Below, in pieces: positions 42,729 to 52,000 of a stretch of 64,000 bases of DNA. Where the stretch lies: the NCBI GenBank assembly GCA_964590195.1, contig CAZPWJ010000014.1, positions 15,688-79,687 on the forward strand, written 5' to 3'. The notes under the pieces are model-generated. The model was not told the origin of the DNA. It worked only from the letters and a program-made list of their open reading frames with translations, and did no database searches. Origin of the DNA: GCA-2731375 sp964590195. GTDB taxonomy: Bacteria; Pseudomonadota; Alphaproteobacteria; GCA-2731375. The position numbers were made by a program, and so were the translations under genes. Position 1 is the first letter of the stretch, and each line of letters starts with the position of its first letter.

Positions 42729-43787
42729 GTGGGACTTAAAGGACTACTGAAACTATCTACGGCTGCCGTGGTGTCATTGACACTGGTGGCTGGCGCTTCT
42801 TCATCCGCCAATGCGGTTGGGAAGGTAAAATGGAAAATGCAAAGCGCGTTCGGCTCCAAATTGTCGATTATCGGCGAAGTGGCGCGGCGTTATCAGGACA
42901 TCATCAAGGATATGTCTGGCGGCGCGATGAAGATTAAATTCTTCGAGCCTGGTTCCTTGGTGCCGACCCTGCAGGGTTGGGACGCGGTCAAGGCCGGTTC
43001 GATTGACGCCATGTGGGGCACGGCCGGCTACCATGTTGGCAAATACCCCGCACTTTCGTTCTACACCGCGGTGCCTTTCGGGCCTCGTGGCGGCGAATTC
43101 CTCGCCTGGCTGGAATATGGCGGCGGCGATCAGATCTATGACGAACTCTATCACGAGAATGGCGTGCATGGTTTGCATTGCGCCCTTATCGCGCCAGAGA
43201 CGTCGGGCTGGTTCCGCAAGCGGTACAACTCCATTGCCGAACTGAAGGGCCTGAAAATGCGCTTCTTCGGTCTGGGCGCGGTCGTGATGACCAAGCTTGG
43301 CATCTCCACCCAGCTGCTGGCCGGCGCGGACATTTATCCCGCTCTGGAACGTGGCGTGATCGACGCGACGGAATTCTCCATGCCTTCGATCGATTATGAC
43401 CTTGGCTTCTATCAAATCGCCAAGTTCAACTACTTCCCCGGCTGGCATCAGCAATCGTCGGTTGGCGAACTGTTGATGAACAAAAAGGGCTGGGACGGTC
43501 TGGACAAGCAGCAGCAGGCGATTATCAAAACCGGTTGCGGCGATTCCATCACCTGGTCGAACACCCGTTCGGAAGCCAAGCAGTTTGAAGCCATGGCCAA
43601 GTTGAAAGCCAAGGGCGTGACCTCCGTACGTTGGTCCGATGCCGATCTGGCCATCTTGAAGAAGGCTTGGGACGAAGTGGTGGTCGAAGAATCCGCCAAG
43701 GATCCCCTGTTCAAGAAAGTGCACGCCAGCTATTCCGCTTTCCGTGCCAAATACAAGATCTGGAAAGATCACGGCTATCTGAACTAA
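42729..43787 (+). CDS. TRAP transporter substrate-binding protein (DctP/FcbT1 type)
   Basis: A 352-residue periplasmic binding protein. GGGAGG lies five bases before a GTG at 42729, which gives a clean signal peptide (GLKGLLKLSTAAVVSLTLVAG, cleavage after ANA); the ATG at 42711 overlaps the ribosome site and is rejected. FFEPGSLVPTLQGWDAVKAG, the Arg in ELKGLKMRFFGLG and GVIDATEFSMPS are the ligand-binding elements of the mannitol/chloroaromatic (COG4663-like) branch. The ligand is probably a carboxylate, by the conserved Arg. Confidence 0.9.
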   Translation: MGLKGLLKLSTAAVVSLTLVAGASSSANAVGKVKWKMQSAFGSKLSIIGEVARRYQDIIKDMSGGAMKIKFFEPGSLVPTLQGWDAVKAGSIDAMWGTAGYHVGKYPALSFYTAVPFGPRGGEFLAWLEYGGGDQIYDELYHENGVHGLHCALIAPETSGWFRKRYNSIAELKGLKMRFFGLGAVVMTKLGISTQLLAGADIYPALERGVIDATEFSMPSIDYDLGFYQIAKFNYFPGWHQQSSVGELLMNKKGWDGLDKQQQAIIKTGCGDSITWSNTRSEAKQFEAMAKLKAKGVTSVRWSDADLAILKKAWDEVVVEESAKDPLFKKVHASYSAFRAKYKIWKDHGYLN

Positions 43788-43827
43788 GACACGGACTTGA
43801 CCATATAGGGTCAAGACTGCAATAAAG

Positions 43828-43854
43828 CTGGGCCCCGGTTTTTCCGGGGCCCAG
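43828..43854 (+). terminator. Intercistronic hairpin in the TRAP operon
   Basis: A perfect 11-bp stem CTGGGCCCCGG / CCGGGGCCCAG with a TTTTT loop. No T-run follows, so partial termination or 3' mRNA protection is likelier than full termination; it would give more binding protein than permease. Confidence 0.6.
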
Positions 43855-44016
43855 TGATATTGACGACCCGAATTTGACGACCAAGACGGACGACCACAAA
43901 TAAGAATCACGCCGCGTATATTCGTTTAGAGAATTGCATCAATCTGACGTTTGACGGCAACAATCCCGATAGACACAAATGTAACCGGCACGATGCGCCG
44001 GGACGGAAATCAAACC

Positions 44017-45384
44017 ATGGAATTTATCTCTGAGTATCTTCCGATCTTTATGTTTTTGAGCCTGGCGGGGCTGCTGTTCACTGGTTATCCGGTGGCCTTC
44101 ATCCTCGGCGGCCTTGCGATTGCCTTCGGCTTGATCGGCCATGGCCTCGATATGTTTAAACTTATCGAGTATTTCAATTTCATGCCGCGCATCTGGGGCA
44201 TGGCGGCGGAAAACTTGGTTCTGGTAGCCGTGCCAACGTTCGTTTTCATGGGCACCATGATGGAACGAAGCGGCATAGCCAACGAGATGCTGTACTGCTG
44301 TCAGGTGCTGTTGCGCCGGGTGCCGGGCGCCCTCGCCCTGGCCGTGACCGTGATGGGCACGATCCTTGCGGCAATGACCGGCATTATTGGCGCCTCGGTG
44401 ACCATGATGACCGCCTTGGCCCTGCCGGTGATGCTGCGTCAAGGTTACCATCAGACCCTTGCCACCGGCGTTATAGCGGCCTCGGGCACCTTGGGTATTT
44501 TGATCCCGCCCTCGATCATGTTGATCATCATGGCCGATCTGCTGTCAATTTCCGTCGGCACCCTGTTCATGTCGGCGATTATTCCCGGCTTGGTACTGGC
44601 AGCCATGTATCTGGTCTTCGTGACAACCTGGGCCACTGTTAAGCCAAATATCGCACCGCCCCTGCCGCCCGAGCTGCTGCACGTGCCGTCGAATGAATTG
44701 GGCCCGCTTTTGGTTCGGGGCTTTTTCCCGCCGGTCTTTTTGATCGCCTTCATTAAAGGTTCGATCCTGTTGGGCTGGGCAACACCTTCGGAAGCGGGTG
44801 CCGTTGGCGCCTTTGGCGCCATGGTTATCGCCGTCTTCAAGGGCACCTTGAAATGGGACGTGGTGAAGGGCGTTTGCCAATCTTCCGGCCTGACCATCGC
44901 GATGATCTTCTTCATCGTCATGTCGGCCACCTGCTTCGCTTACGTCTTCCGCTCCCTGGGCGGCGATGACGTGGTCGAGGAATTGATCCTGGAAGCCGGC
45001 CTTGGTTCCTGGGGCCTGTTGTTCCTGATCATGGCGATCGTCTTCTTCCTGGGCTTCTTCCTGGATTGGGTCGAGATCACCTTGATCGTGCTGCCGGTGT
45101 TCGCACCGCTGGTCGCCGGGTTGGACTTCTCCGGTCACGTGGCCGATGAGGCGGTGGTTTACTGGTTCACGGTTCTGGTCGCCATCAACCTCCAGACATC
45201 GTTCCTGACCCCACCATTTGGCTTCGCCCTGTTCTATATGAAGGGCATCGCGCCAAAGGAAGTGGATATCAAGAACATCTACCTGGGCATTATACCGTTC
45301 GTGCTCATCCAAGTGCTTGGCGTTATCCTGGTGTTGATCTGGCCTAAGATCGCGCTGTGGCTGCCTGGCATAGTGTACGCTTAG
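44017..45384 (+). CDS. TRAP transporter large permease (DctM type)
   Basis: A 455-residue inner-membrane protein with about twelve helices. VLVAVPTFVFMGTMMERSGIA, AAMTGIIGASVTMMTALALP, SGTLGILIPPSIMLIIMADL and VFFLGFFLDWVEITLIVLP are typical of the ion transporter superfamily permease of TRAP systems. The ATG at 44017 is preferred over one 66 bases upstream, as the family starts immediately before the first helix. It comes before the small permease, unlike the more usual P-Q-M order. Confidence 0.93.
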   Translation: MEFISEYLPIFMFLSLAGLLFTGYPVAFILGGLAIAFGLIGHGLDMFKLIEYFNFMPRIWGMAAENLVLVAVPTFVFMGTMMERSGIANEMLYCCQVLLRRVPGALALAVTVMGTILAAMTGIIGASVTMMTALALPVMLRQGYHQTLATGVIAASGTLGILIPPSIMLIIMADLLSISVGTLFMSAIIPGLVLAAMYLVFVTTWATVKPNIAPPLPPELLHVPSNELGPLLVRGFFPPVFLIAFIKGSILLGWATPSEAGAVGAFGAMVIAVFKGTLKWDVVKGVCQSSGLTIAMIFFIVMSATCFAYVFRSLGGDDVVEELILEAGLGSWGLLFLIMAIVFFLGFFLDWVEITLIVLPVFAPLVAGLDFSGHVADEAVVYWFTVLVAINLQTSFLTPPFGFALFYMKGIAPKEVDIKNIYLGIIPFVLIQVLGVILVLIWPKIALWLPGIVYA

Positions 45385-45399
45385 ATTGGAGGCGAAGTG

Positions 45400-46122
45400 A
45401 TGACGGAACAAACAATGGCTACCCGCGAGATGAGCTCTCATCCCCTGGTGCAGCTGTCCTACAAGCTAAGAAACGTGGTGGAGTTTTTTGGCCAGCGTGG
45501 CGCCTACTTCATTCTGCCCCTGGTGATATTCACCATGGTGGATGTGTTCGGCCGGAAGCTGACCAATACACCGCTCGATTTTCAGCTTTGGCTGGTGGAA
45601 AACGTTAGTAAGTATTTCCAATCCACCATGTTGCAGGAACTGGAATGGCATGTGCATACAGCGTTGTTCTCGCTGGTTCTGGGCTATGGCTTTACACGAA
45701 ACCGCCATGTCCGCGTTGATCTGGTGCGCATGCATCTGCAGACGAAGGCGCAGGCCCTTATCGAGTTTATCGGCACCACCTTCTTCATGATCCCCTACAC
45801 CATCGTGGTGATCTATTTCTGCTATATCTTCACCTATGATGCCTATATCACCAACGAGGTCTCGGCCTCCCTGGTGGGTATGAGCCATCGCTGGGTCATC
45901 AAGACAGTCCTGGGCGTGGGCCTGATCGTTGCCTTGCTCTCGGGCATTGCCGTGTGGTTGCAAACCATACTGGTGCTGTTTGGATCAAAGGATATGCGGT
46001 TCGAGCTGATGACCCTGGAGTGGCCCGAGGATATGGGCGACGGCGTCGAAGGCTATAAGCGCATGGTCCTCGAAGACGCGGAGACCGACATGAAAAAGAT
46101 CGGCGAGAGTGGCAAGGGCTAA
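45400..46122 (+). CDS. TRAP transporter small permease (DctQ type)
   Basis: A 240-residue membrane protein with four helices (YFILPLVIFTMVDVFGRKL, LFSLVLGYGFTRNRHVRVDL, FFMIPYTIVVIYFCYIFTY, VLGVGLIVALLSGIAVWL). RHVRVDLV and SHRWVIK are the family marks. Longer than typical DctQ (about 160-190), as in the COG4665-like branch. GGAGG at 45388-45392 fits the ATG at 45400 better than the GTG at 45397. Last gene of the operon before a terminator. Confidence 0.9.
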   Translation: MTEQTMATREMSSHPLVQLSYKLRNVVEFFGQRGAYFILPLVIFTMVDVFGRKLTNTPLDFQLWLVENVSKYFQSTMLQELEWHVHTALFSLVLGYGFTRNRHVRVDLVRMHLQTKAQALIEFIGTTFFMIPYTIVVIYFCYIFTYDAYITNEVSASLVGMSHRWVIKTVLGVGLIVALLSGIAVWLQTILVLFGSKDMRFELMTLEWPEDMGDGVEGYKRMVLEDAETDMKKIGESGKG

Positions 46123-46151
46123 CCTGCCGGTCTAGCGAAACAAAAACAAGA

Positions 46152-46185
46152 AAAGCCCCCGGCGGATTGTCCGGGGGCTTTTTTT
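46152..46185 (+). terminator. Rho-independent terminator of the TRAP operon
   Basis: AAAGCCCCCGG pairs with CCGGGGGCTTT around an eight-base loop, followed by further T residues (TTTTTTT in all). Confidence 0.92.
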
Positions 46186-46288
46186 ATGTTCGATCGGCAA
46201 TGCCGCGTGGGGAACGATGCCGGCGCCGCGCCACGGCCGTCGAAACCACTTAAGTGCCCCGCCTATGTCCTGTCCCTATTTCTTGCCA

Positions 46289-46894
46289 CTATTTCTTGCC
46301 ATGGAACTGTATTTTTTCCGCCAGTAATCTTTCCAGCTCCGGCGCCGACATGGCGAAATAGGAAATTGGCACATGGATCGAGGGCCAGCCCGTCATCTGG
46401 CCTTCGAACTTGGCCACCTGGGGCGAAAAAGCACCGAACAGGCCGACCCGCCGGCGCATATGACGGGCTGCCTGCTCGCCCAGTTCGTTCTCGTCCACGG
46501 CAACCATCAGGACCTTGCGCAGCAGCGTCGCCTTGGAAGTGCCGATGCCGACCACCGCCTGCCAGGGTATCAGGCCCACGTCCGGGCGGCGGCAACGGAT
46601 ACCCTCGTCATCAATGACCAGAACAGGCTTCTTGTCGAACGCCATTTGCAACAGGGTGAAGGCCGTCAAACCGCCGATAAAGGCGGCGGCAAGATGCAAA
46701 CCCGTGCCGCCGCCGAAGATATCGACGCCCGTTAACGCGGCATAAAGCGCCGCGATGGCCGCCAACAGGCAGGGCGTCGCCAATATCCCCAACTTGATTT
46801 TCGAATTATAGGCAATAATCGGTTCCGTACTGGGCTTGGACCGTTTTCGCCGCCCATCCGGACCCTGTCTCGTCTCGCTTCGTTGCCGCTTCAT
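46289..46894 (-). CDS. Hypothetical two-helix membrane protein (STM3941-like)
   Basis: A 201-residue protein with a basic N-terminus, two membrane helices (residues ~34-55 and 66-86) and a cytoplasmic domain with VLVIDDEGIRCRRPDVGLIPW, which has the look of a PH-like (bPH/STM3941) domain. No catalytic motif. Its stop codon is inside a short direct repeat (TATTTCTTGCCA twice at 46278-46302). Function unknown. Confidence 0.6.
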   Translation of the reverse strand: MKRQRSETRQGPDGRRKRSKPSTEPIIAYNSKIKLGILATPCLLAAIAALYAALTGVDIFGGGTGLHLAAAFIGGLTAFTLLQMAFDKKPVLVIDDEGIRCRRPDVGLIPWQAVVGIGTSKATLLRKVLMVAVDENELGEQAARHMRRRVGLFGAFSPQVAKFEGQMTGWPSIHVPISYFAMSAPELERLLAEKIQFHGKK

Positions 46895-46928
46895 TCACGC
46901 CCCATAATTCAAAATCGTTAAACCGTCA

Positions 46929-47615
46929 CTATGTTCCGGGCGGCATCGCGCCCAGATGATCGATAACCTTCTGCACACCGGCGACTTCTTCCGCCGCGAC
47001 GATCATCGCCCGGCGTTCCGCCTCCGTCTCGACCCAGCCCCACAGCTCCACCACGCCATCGGTAACAATGACGTTGGTCGCGGCGTGGCTGGTCCAGCCC
47101 TTACCCTGCAGCGCCTCGTATACCGCCTGGCGAACCGTACGGTCGTCGGCGGTGGGCGCGGCGGGACCATCATCGCGGTGGCCGGCCAAGGCTTGTAGCA
47201 GATTACCGCGGGATACGATACCGACCAGGGCGCCATCACGCAGCACCGGGACACGTTTGATCCGGTTCTCTTCCAACAGCCGGGCGATTGTGGTCGTCAC
47301 GGTGTTTTCATCGATGGAGACAATATTCCTGGTCATGATATCGGCGGCGGTACGGCCATGGGCCTTGACGAAATCCTTGGCATCCTGTTCCGGTGTCGAG
47401 ACCAGGCGCAACCACCACGAACGCCGCGCTTCACCCGCCAGGCCGGCCTGCTGCAACAAATCACCTTCGCTGACCATGCCCACGGGCCTGCCATCGGCAT
47501 CAACCACGGGCACGCCGCTGATATTCTTGTCGATCAACAACTGGGCGATGCTGGCAATATCGGCATCCGGATTAATGGTGACAACATTCGCTGTCATGAT
47601 ATCTCTCGCGCGCAT
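46929..47615 (-). CDS. CBS-pair and BON domain protein
   Basis: A 228-residue protein with two CBS domains (RARDIMTANVVTINPDA, GRTAADIMTRNIVSIDENT) and a C-terminal BON domain (VRQAVYEALQGKGW to GVQKVIDHLG). CBS pairs bind adenosine nucleotides; BON domains bind membranes or other ligands. The start at 47615 is preferred for the AGGA eight bases upstream. Such genes in alphaproteobacteria are often under FNR/FixK control, and a candidate box lies 90 bases upstream. Confidence 0.88.
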   Translation of the reverse strand: MRARDIMTANVVTINPDADIASIAQLLIDKNISGVPVVDADGRPVGMVSEGDLLQQAGLAGEARRSWWLRLVSTPEQDAKDFVKAHGRTAADIMTRNIVSIDENTVTTTIARLLEENRIKRVPVLRDGALVGIVSRGNLLQALAGHRDDGPAAPTADDRTVRQAVYEALQGKGWTSHAATNVIVTDGVVELWGWVETEAERRAMIVAAEEVAGVQKVIDHLGAMPPGT

Positions 47616-47704
47616 GGTTTCTATCCTCTCCATTGCTTCGGCGTCATGTTCACGGCTGAACGCAACCCCTAGTGATAATATGGTGCCGTGGCCGCAGGAA
47701 AAAC

Positions 47705-47718
47705 ATGACCTGCGTCAA
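47705..47718. promoter_or_regulatory. Candidate FNR/FixK-type box
   Basis: ATGAC-CTGC-GTCAA is one base away from the palindrome TTGAC-N4-GTCAA. It lies between the divergent CBS-BON gene and the rhodanese gene, about 90 and 130 bases from their starts. Confidence 0.35.
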
Positions 47719-47850
47719 TAAGTGACAATATTGATTCAGGTGCGGATCCATGAGTAATCGGTTCACGTGATGTTGATCCGATGATGAACTGCCAAAAGCA
47801 GGCAAGGACGCTATACATTGCTCATGCGGATTGGACGAGGATGAAGAGCG

Positions 47851-48330
47851 ATGCCCAGGCATTCATGGTTTGGTTTACGGCCCGTCCCGGCAATGGCGGG
47901 GGCGACGGCAATGATATTGCTACTTCTATTCCTCGGCACCGGCGGCGGGGCCGCGCCACGGGGCGTCGTGGCACCGGAACAGGCATTGCATCTGGAGCGC
48001 GACGGCAAAGTTACGATCATCGATATCCGCCGGCCGGAGGAATGGCACGAAACCGGCATTGCAAGCGGAGCCAAGCGGGCTACGATCCGCCACAGACAGG
48101 GGACCGCCGGCTTTCTCGATCGTATCGCAAGGCTGACCAAGGGCGATAAGACCGCGCCGATCGCCCTGATCTGCGCTGGCGGCGTACGTTCCAAACATGC
48201 CAGCCGGTTACTGCGCGGCCGCGGCTATACGCAGGTTCTGGACATCAGCGAGGGCATGCTGGGCAATGGAAATGGCGCCGGCTGGATAGGCCGGAAGCTA
48301 CCCGTGAGCCCCTGTCCGGACTGCGAATAG
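47851..48330 (+). CDS. Exported rhodanese domain protein
   Basis: A 159-residue single-domain sulfurtransferase. The N-terminus has a hydrophobic segment (AGATAMILLLLFLG) that is a signal or anchor. The domain begins TIIDIRRPEEWHETGI and the active-site loop is ICAGGVRSKHAS with nucleophile Cys108, a six-residue loop of the thiosulfate sulfurtransferase kind. The C-terminus ends CPDC, an additional possible redox pair. Probably acts in the periplasm. Upstream of the cytochrome c gene but 128 bases apart. Confidence 0.85.
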   Translation: MPRHSWFGLRPVPAMAGATAMILLLLFLGTGGGAAPRGVVAPEQALHLERDGKVTIIDIRRPEEWHETGIASGAKRATIRHRQGTAGFLDRIARLTKGDKTAPIALICAGGVRSKHASRLLRGRGYTQVLDISEGMLGNGNGAGWIGRKLPVSPCPDCE

Positions 48331-48458
48331 CAGGCCAACTGTTCTCGTCAAATCGCGACCATCCGCCGCTACCATGTTCAGGAAAGGTGTGCTAGGTAGG
48401 GCCCGCGTGGCCCATGCCACCATTTATTTATTGCCTGTTTCGCCGTAAGGAGATCCAA

Positions 48459-48839
48459 ATGCGAAAGTTTCGTTTGCCGGTGGTTATAGCCGCCATCGCC
48501 ATGTCCTTGACCTTTAGCGCGGCCGATGCCGCCGATGTCAAGAAAGGCAAAAAAGTATTCAAGAAATGTAAGGCTTGCCACACCCTGAAAGCAGGCGGCA
48601 AAAACAAGGTTGGTCCGAATCTGCACGGCGTAATGGGACGTGAGGCAGGCAAAGTAAAAGGTTTTAAATATTCCAAGGCCATGCTGGCTTCGGGAATCGT
48701 CTGGGATGATGCCGCATTGGATAAATTTCTGACCAAGCCAAAGAAGATGCTCAAGAAAACAAAAATGGCATTTCCTGGCCTTAAGAAAAAATCGCATCGG
48801 GACAACTTGATCGCGTATTTGAAAGAAGCGACGAAATAG
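48459..48839 (+). CDS. Class I cytochrome c
   Basis: A 126-residue periplasmic haem protein. Signal peptide MRKFRLPVVIAAIAMSLTF, cleaved after ADA. The haem site is CKACH (Cys37, Cys40, His41) and the sixth ligand is Met103 in TKMAFPGL. It is very Lys-rich, as are c2/c550-type cytochromes that dock with acidic oxidase or reductase surfaces. TAAGGAG precedes the start and a terminator follows. Confidence 0.92.
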   Translation: MRKFRLPVVIAAIAMSLTFSAADAADVKKGKKVFKKCKACHTLKAGGKNKVGPNLHGVMGREAGKVKGFKYSKAMLASGIVWDDAALDKFLTKPKKMLKKTKMAFPGLKKKSHRDNLIAYLKEATK

Positions 48840-48877
48840 ACATTTTTGGCGGATTTCCGCCTAGTTCCATGACATTC

Positions 48878-48908
48878 AAGCCGGCGCCCCAAAAGGCGCC
48901 GGCTTTTT
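48878..48908 (+). terminator. Rho-independent terminator
   Basis: AAGCCGGCGCC pairs with GGCGCCGGCTT (48878-48888, 48895-48905) with a six-base loop and a T-run, ending the cytochrome c gene. Confidence 0.88.
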
Positions 48909-49016
48909 GCTGCCCGGTTAACCAAAAGTTATCCGAATCCGCCTTATTTTTGCTGTGGAACCGCGCCGCATAAATCTGAGTTCCATCGGACATTAAATTC
49001 TATCCGGGATCGCAAA

Positions 49017-52000
49017 ATGGCACAGCCTGCACGCCAGGCAGCAGCAACCGATGACGCCGGGCAAGCTGGGCTTGCCGAGGCGGACAGCGGATCGGAGAAG
49101 GGAGCCGCGGCAGCGGATCTCTCCGCATTGATGCGGTCGTGCCGATGGGCGATCGAGGAAGAACGGCTGCATGAGCTGCGAATTCCGTTGGCTAGCGGCG
49201 TGCCTGCCTACGCCGAATTTCCGGGCCCAGTGGAAACCGTCTTTACCAATGGCAATCAGGCCGCGGCCATGCCTGACGATGATGCGGCGATCACCCGCTT
49301 CATGTCGGCCTATGGCAATTCACTGCTTTGCTACGGCTATCCCTATTTACAATTCGCTGATGGTTCGGTCCGGCCGCTATTCCTGATGCGGGCCAGGGTC
49401 GAGGACGGCACGCTGTGTCCCGATCCCGACGGCTATATGAAAGTCAATTGCGCATTGCTGCAGGACCTTGGCGTCGAGCCCCTGCAAATTCAGGGACTGG
49501 CCCATCAAATGGCCGACCCCGCCATGCCGTTCGCGGACAAGCTGGCGGTCGTCGCCAAGCGCCTTGATTTGAAGGAAGGGCGCTTCGATACCCAGGCGCT
49601 GGATGAGATTATCGCGCCCGGTGCCTTGGGCCGCATGCAATGGCGTAACCGGCCAATTCTGGCATCGGCGACCATGCCGCCTTCGATCTCCGCCTTGCTG
49701 CGGGACTTGAACGATTTGAGCCAGCCCGATATTCAACAACGGATCGCCAGTACCGCCCTTGGCGGCATCCAGAACACGGCCATCGACGACGCCCCCCAGA
49801 ATCCCGAAAACCCCGAGACCGTGAACGGCGCGGCGCCGCAACTGGCGCAACCGGAGCACTTGGATGGTCCCATGGTGTTCGATATGCATCGCCTTGGCTA
49901 TAGTCAGACCCAGACGGTCCGGGCCGGCATGAAGCATCCGTTGCTGGCCGTGACTGCGCCACCCGGTACCGGGCAGATGGCAACGGTGGTCAACCTTATC
50001 GCGACAGCGGTAATGAATGGGCAAAGCGTACTGTATACGGCGCGGCGGCGGGAAACCGTGGATGCCATGACCAAACACCTGAACGCCTGGGTCGGCCGGG
50101 GCATGTCCGCCGTGGTGCGGGTTGGTGACAGCGCGGCCAATGAAGCCTGCCGTGCGGAGATCACCGCCACCTTGCGCAAAATTCTGCAGCCCGAGGCCGA
50201 GGCGTTCGATCCGGAAAACCCTGATGCCGAGGCCAGCCAGGAAGAGAAAAAGGCGCCGTCACGGGAAAAACCAACCCTCAAGGACATGCAGGAACTGGAC
50301 CGCCTGCCAGCCGCCGATACCGAAGGCATAGAGCCTCTGCGTGCCGCCCACCAGCGGCTGGCTGATTTAAATGCCCTGGTGCGGCAGGAAGCGTTCGAGC
50401 TGGGCCTGGGCCAATTGCCGCCCGCACAGCGCATGACTTCCTGCCCCAACCGCCAGACCCTACAGGAATGGCGGGACGAGGCCGCCATTCTGCGCGGTGA
50501 AAAAAGCGGCGGCCTGGGCAAGATGATGAAAGGCATGCTGTCCCGAAACGACGGCCGTGACGAATTGTTTGCCGCCATCCGCAGCGCGGTTGCCAAGCTC
50601 CCCCCCGTCATCGCCGAACAGGCGGCGGAAGCCCTCGACGGCGAGGACGAACTGGACGGCATCACCGAAGGCCTGGAGGTATTGGGGATCTATTACGACT
50701 GGCGGCAAAAAGTCGCCAAACGGGACAAGGCCGCGCAGGACGTGGTTCGTTTCAAGGATTGTCGGACCTTGGAATTGCAGGCCATGAACCAATCGGCCCG
50801 AAAAATCTCCGGGGTGCGCGAGCTTTACCGCGACTATTGGATCGACAAGCTGGAAGACGATCCGGGCGTATTGGAACATCAGGTATCGACGTTCTTCGAC
50901 CTGATCGACAAGCGCAACGAGGGTGACGTAAACGAGACCCGCGCCCACAGATCACAACGCTTGGCACAGGCCGTCGGCATTCTGGCCGGCCAACTGCCGG
51001 TTTGGAGCTCGACCATGGACGAGATTGGCCAGGCCCTGCCGCTGGAGCCGGCCTATTTCGATCTGGTAATCGTCGATGAAGCGGATCTAGGCGATTTGGG
51101 CGTGGTCATGCCGGTCTTGTATCGCGGCAAACGGGCCGCTGTATTCGGCCTGGCGCGGCACGAACGCCGCCTCTCTCCCCTGCCCCCGGAATGGGAGGCA
51201 AAACGCACATTTACGCAGCCGGCCGCGAATGTGGAGATGCCGCCCGCCTCGCGGACGGCCATGGGCAACCTCGCCACTCTGCTTGGCAGCCAGAACCGCC
51301 TCCACACCCTGGTCGAACATTACCGCTCACACCCGCGCATCGCCGAGTATCTGTCCTCTACCTTCTATGACAACGCGATGTCGGTGCAGACCAATTTCCG
51401 TAAATTACGTTCCGATGCACCGGATAATCAATTGGGCGTGCAATGGCATCACGTCCGCGGCCGCATGACCGTTGTTAACAACGGCAGCGTCAACGAATCA
51501 GAGGTCAAGGAAACCGAAAAGCTGATCCGCGAGTGGGTCAATTGCGGCCTGTTCCGCGGCCTGCCCCGGCGCTCGGTGGGTATTGCGACACCGATCAGCG
51601 GCCAAGCGGAGCAGATTCGCGAAGTTCTAAAACGCGGCGTTTTTGGTGACAACGTGCGTGATCGCATCACGGTTGGGACGCCGGATCTATTCCTTGGCCG
51701 TCAGGTGGACTTCATCGTGCTGTTGCCGGGCCTGGCCCCCGATGCCCCTCATGCCCTCAACAAAGCCCTGGCCGAGGCCGAGGATCTGTACCATGACGTG
51801 ATCGGCGCGGCCCGTCTGGGCCTGCATATCGTCGGCGACCGGGATGTTTGCAAGGACATGGGGGCGTTTTGTGCCGCCCTGTCGAACTTCGCGGAAGATC
51901 CGCCCGCCTTTGATGAAAACGGTGAAATTATCACCGACGATTTCGAAACGAAATTCGACAACGCCTTCGGCGACAAGCAGGCCCAGGCACCGCTTAACCC

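Noticed and set aside
46278..46302. Short direct repeat TATTTCTTGCCA at the end of the STM3941-like gene
   Set aside because: Only 12 bases, two copies, no flanking element; probably replication slippage.
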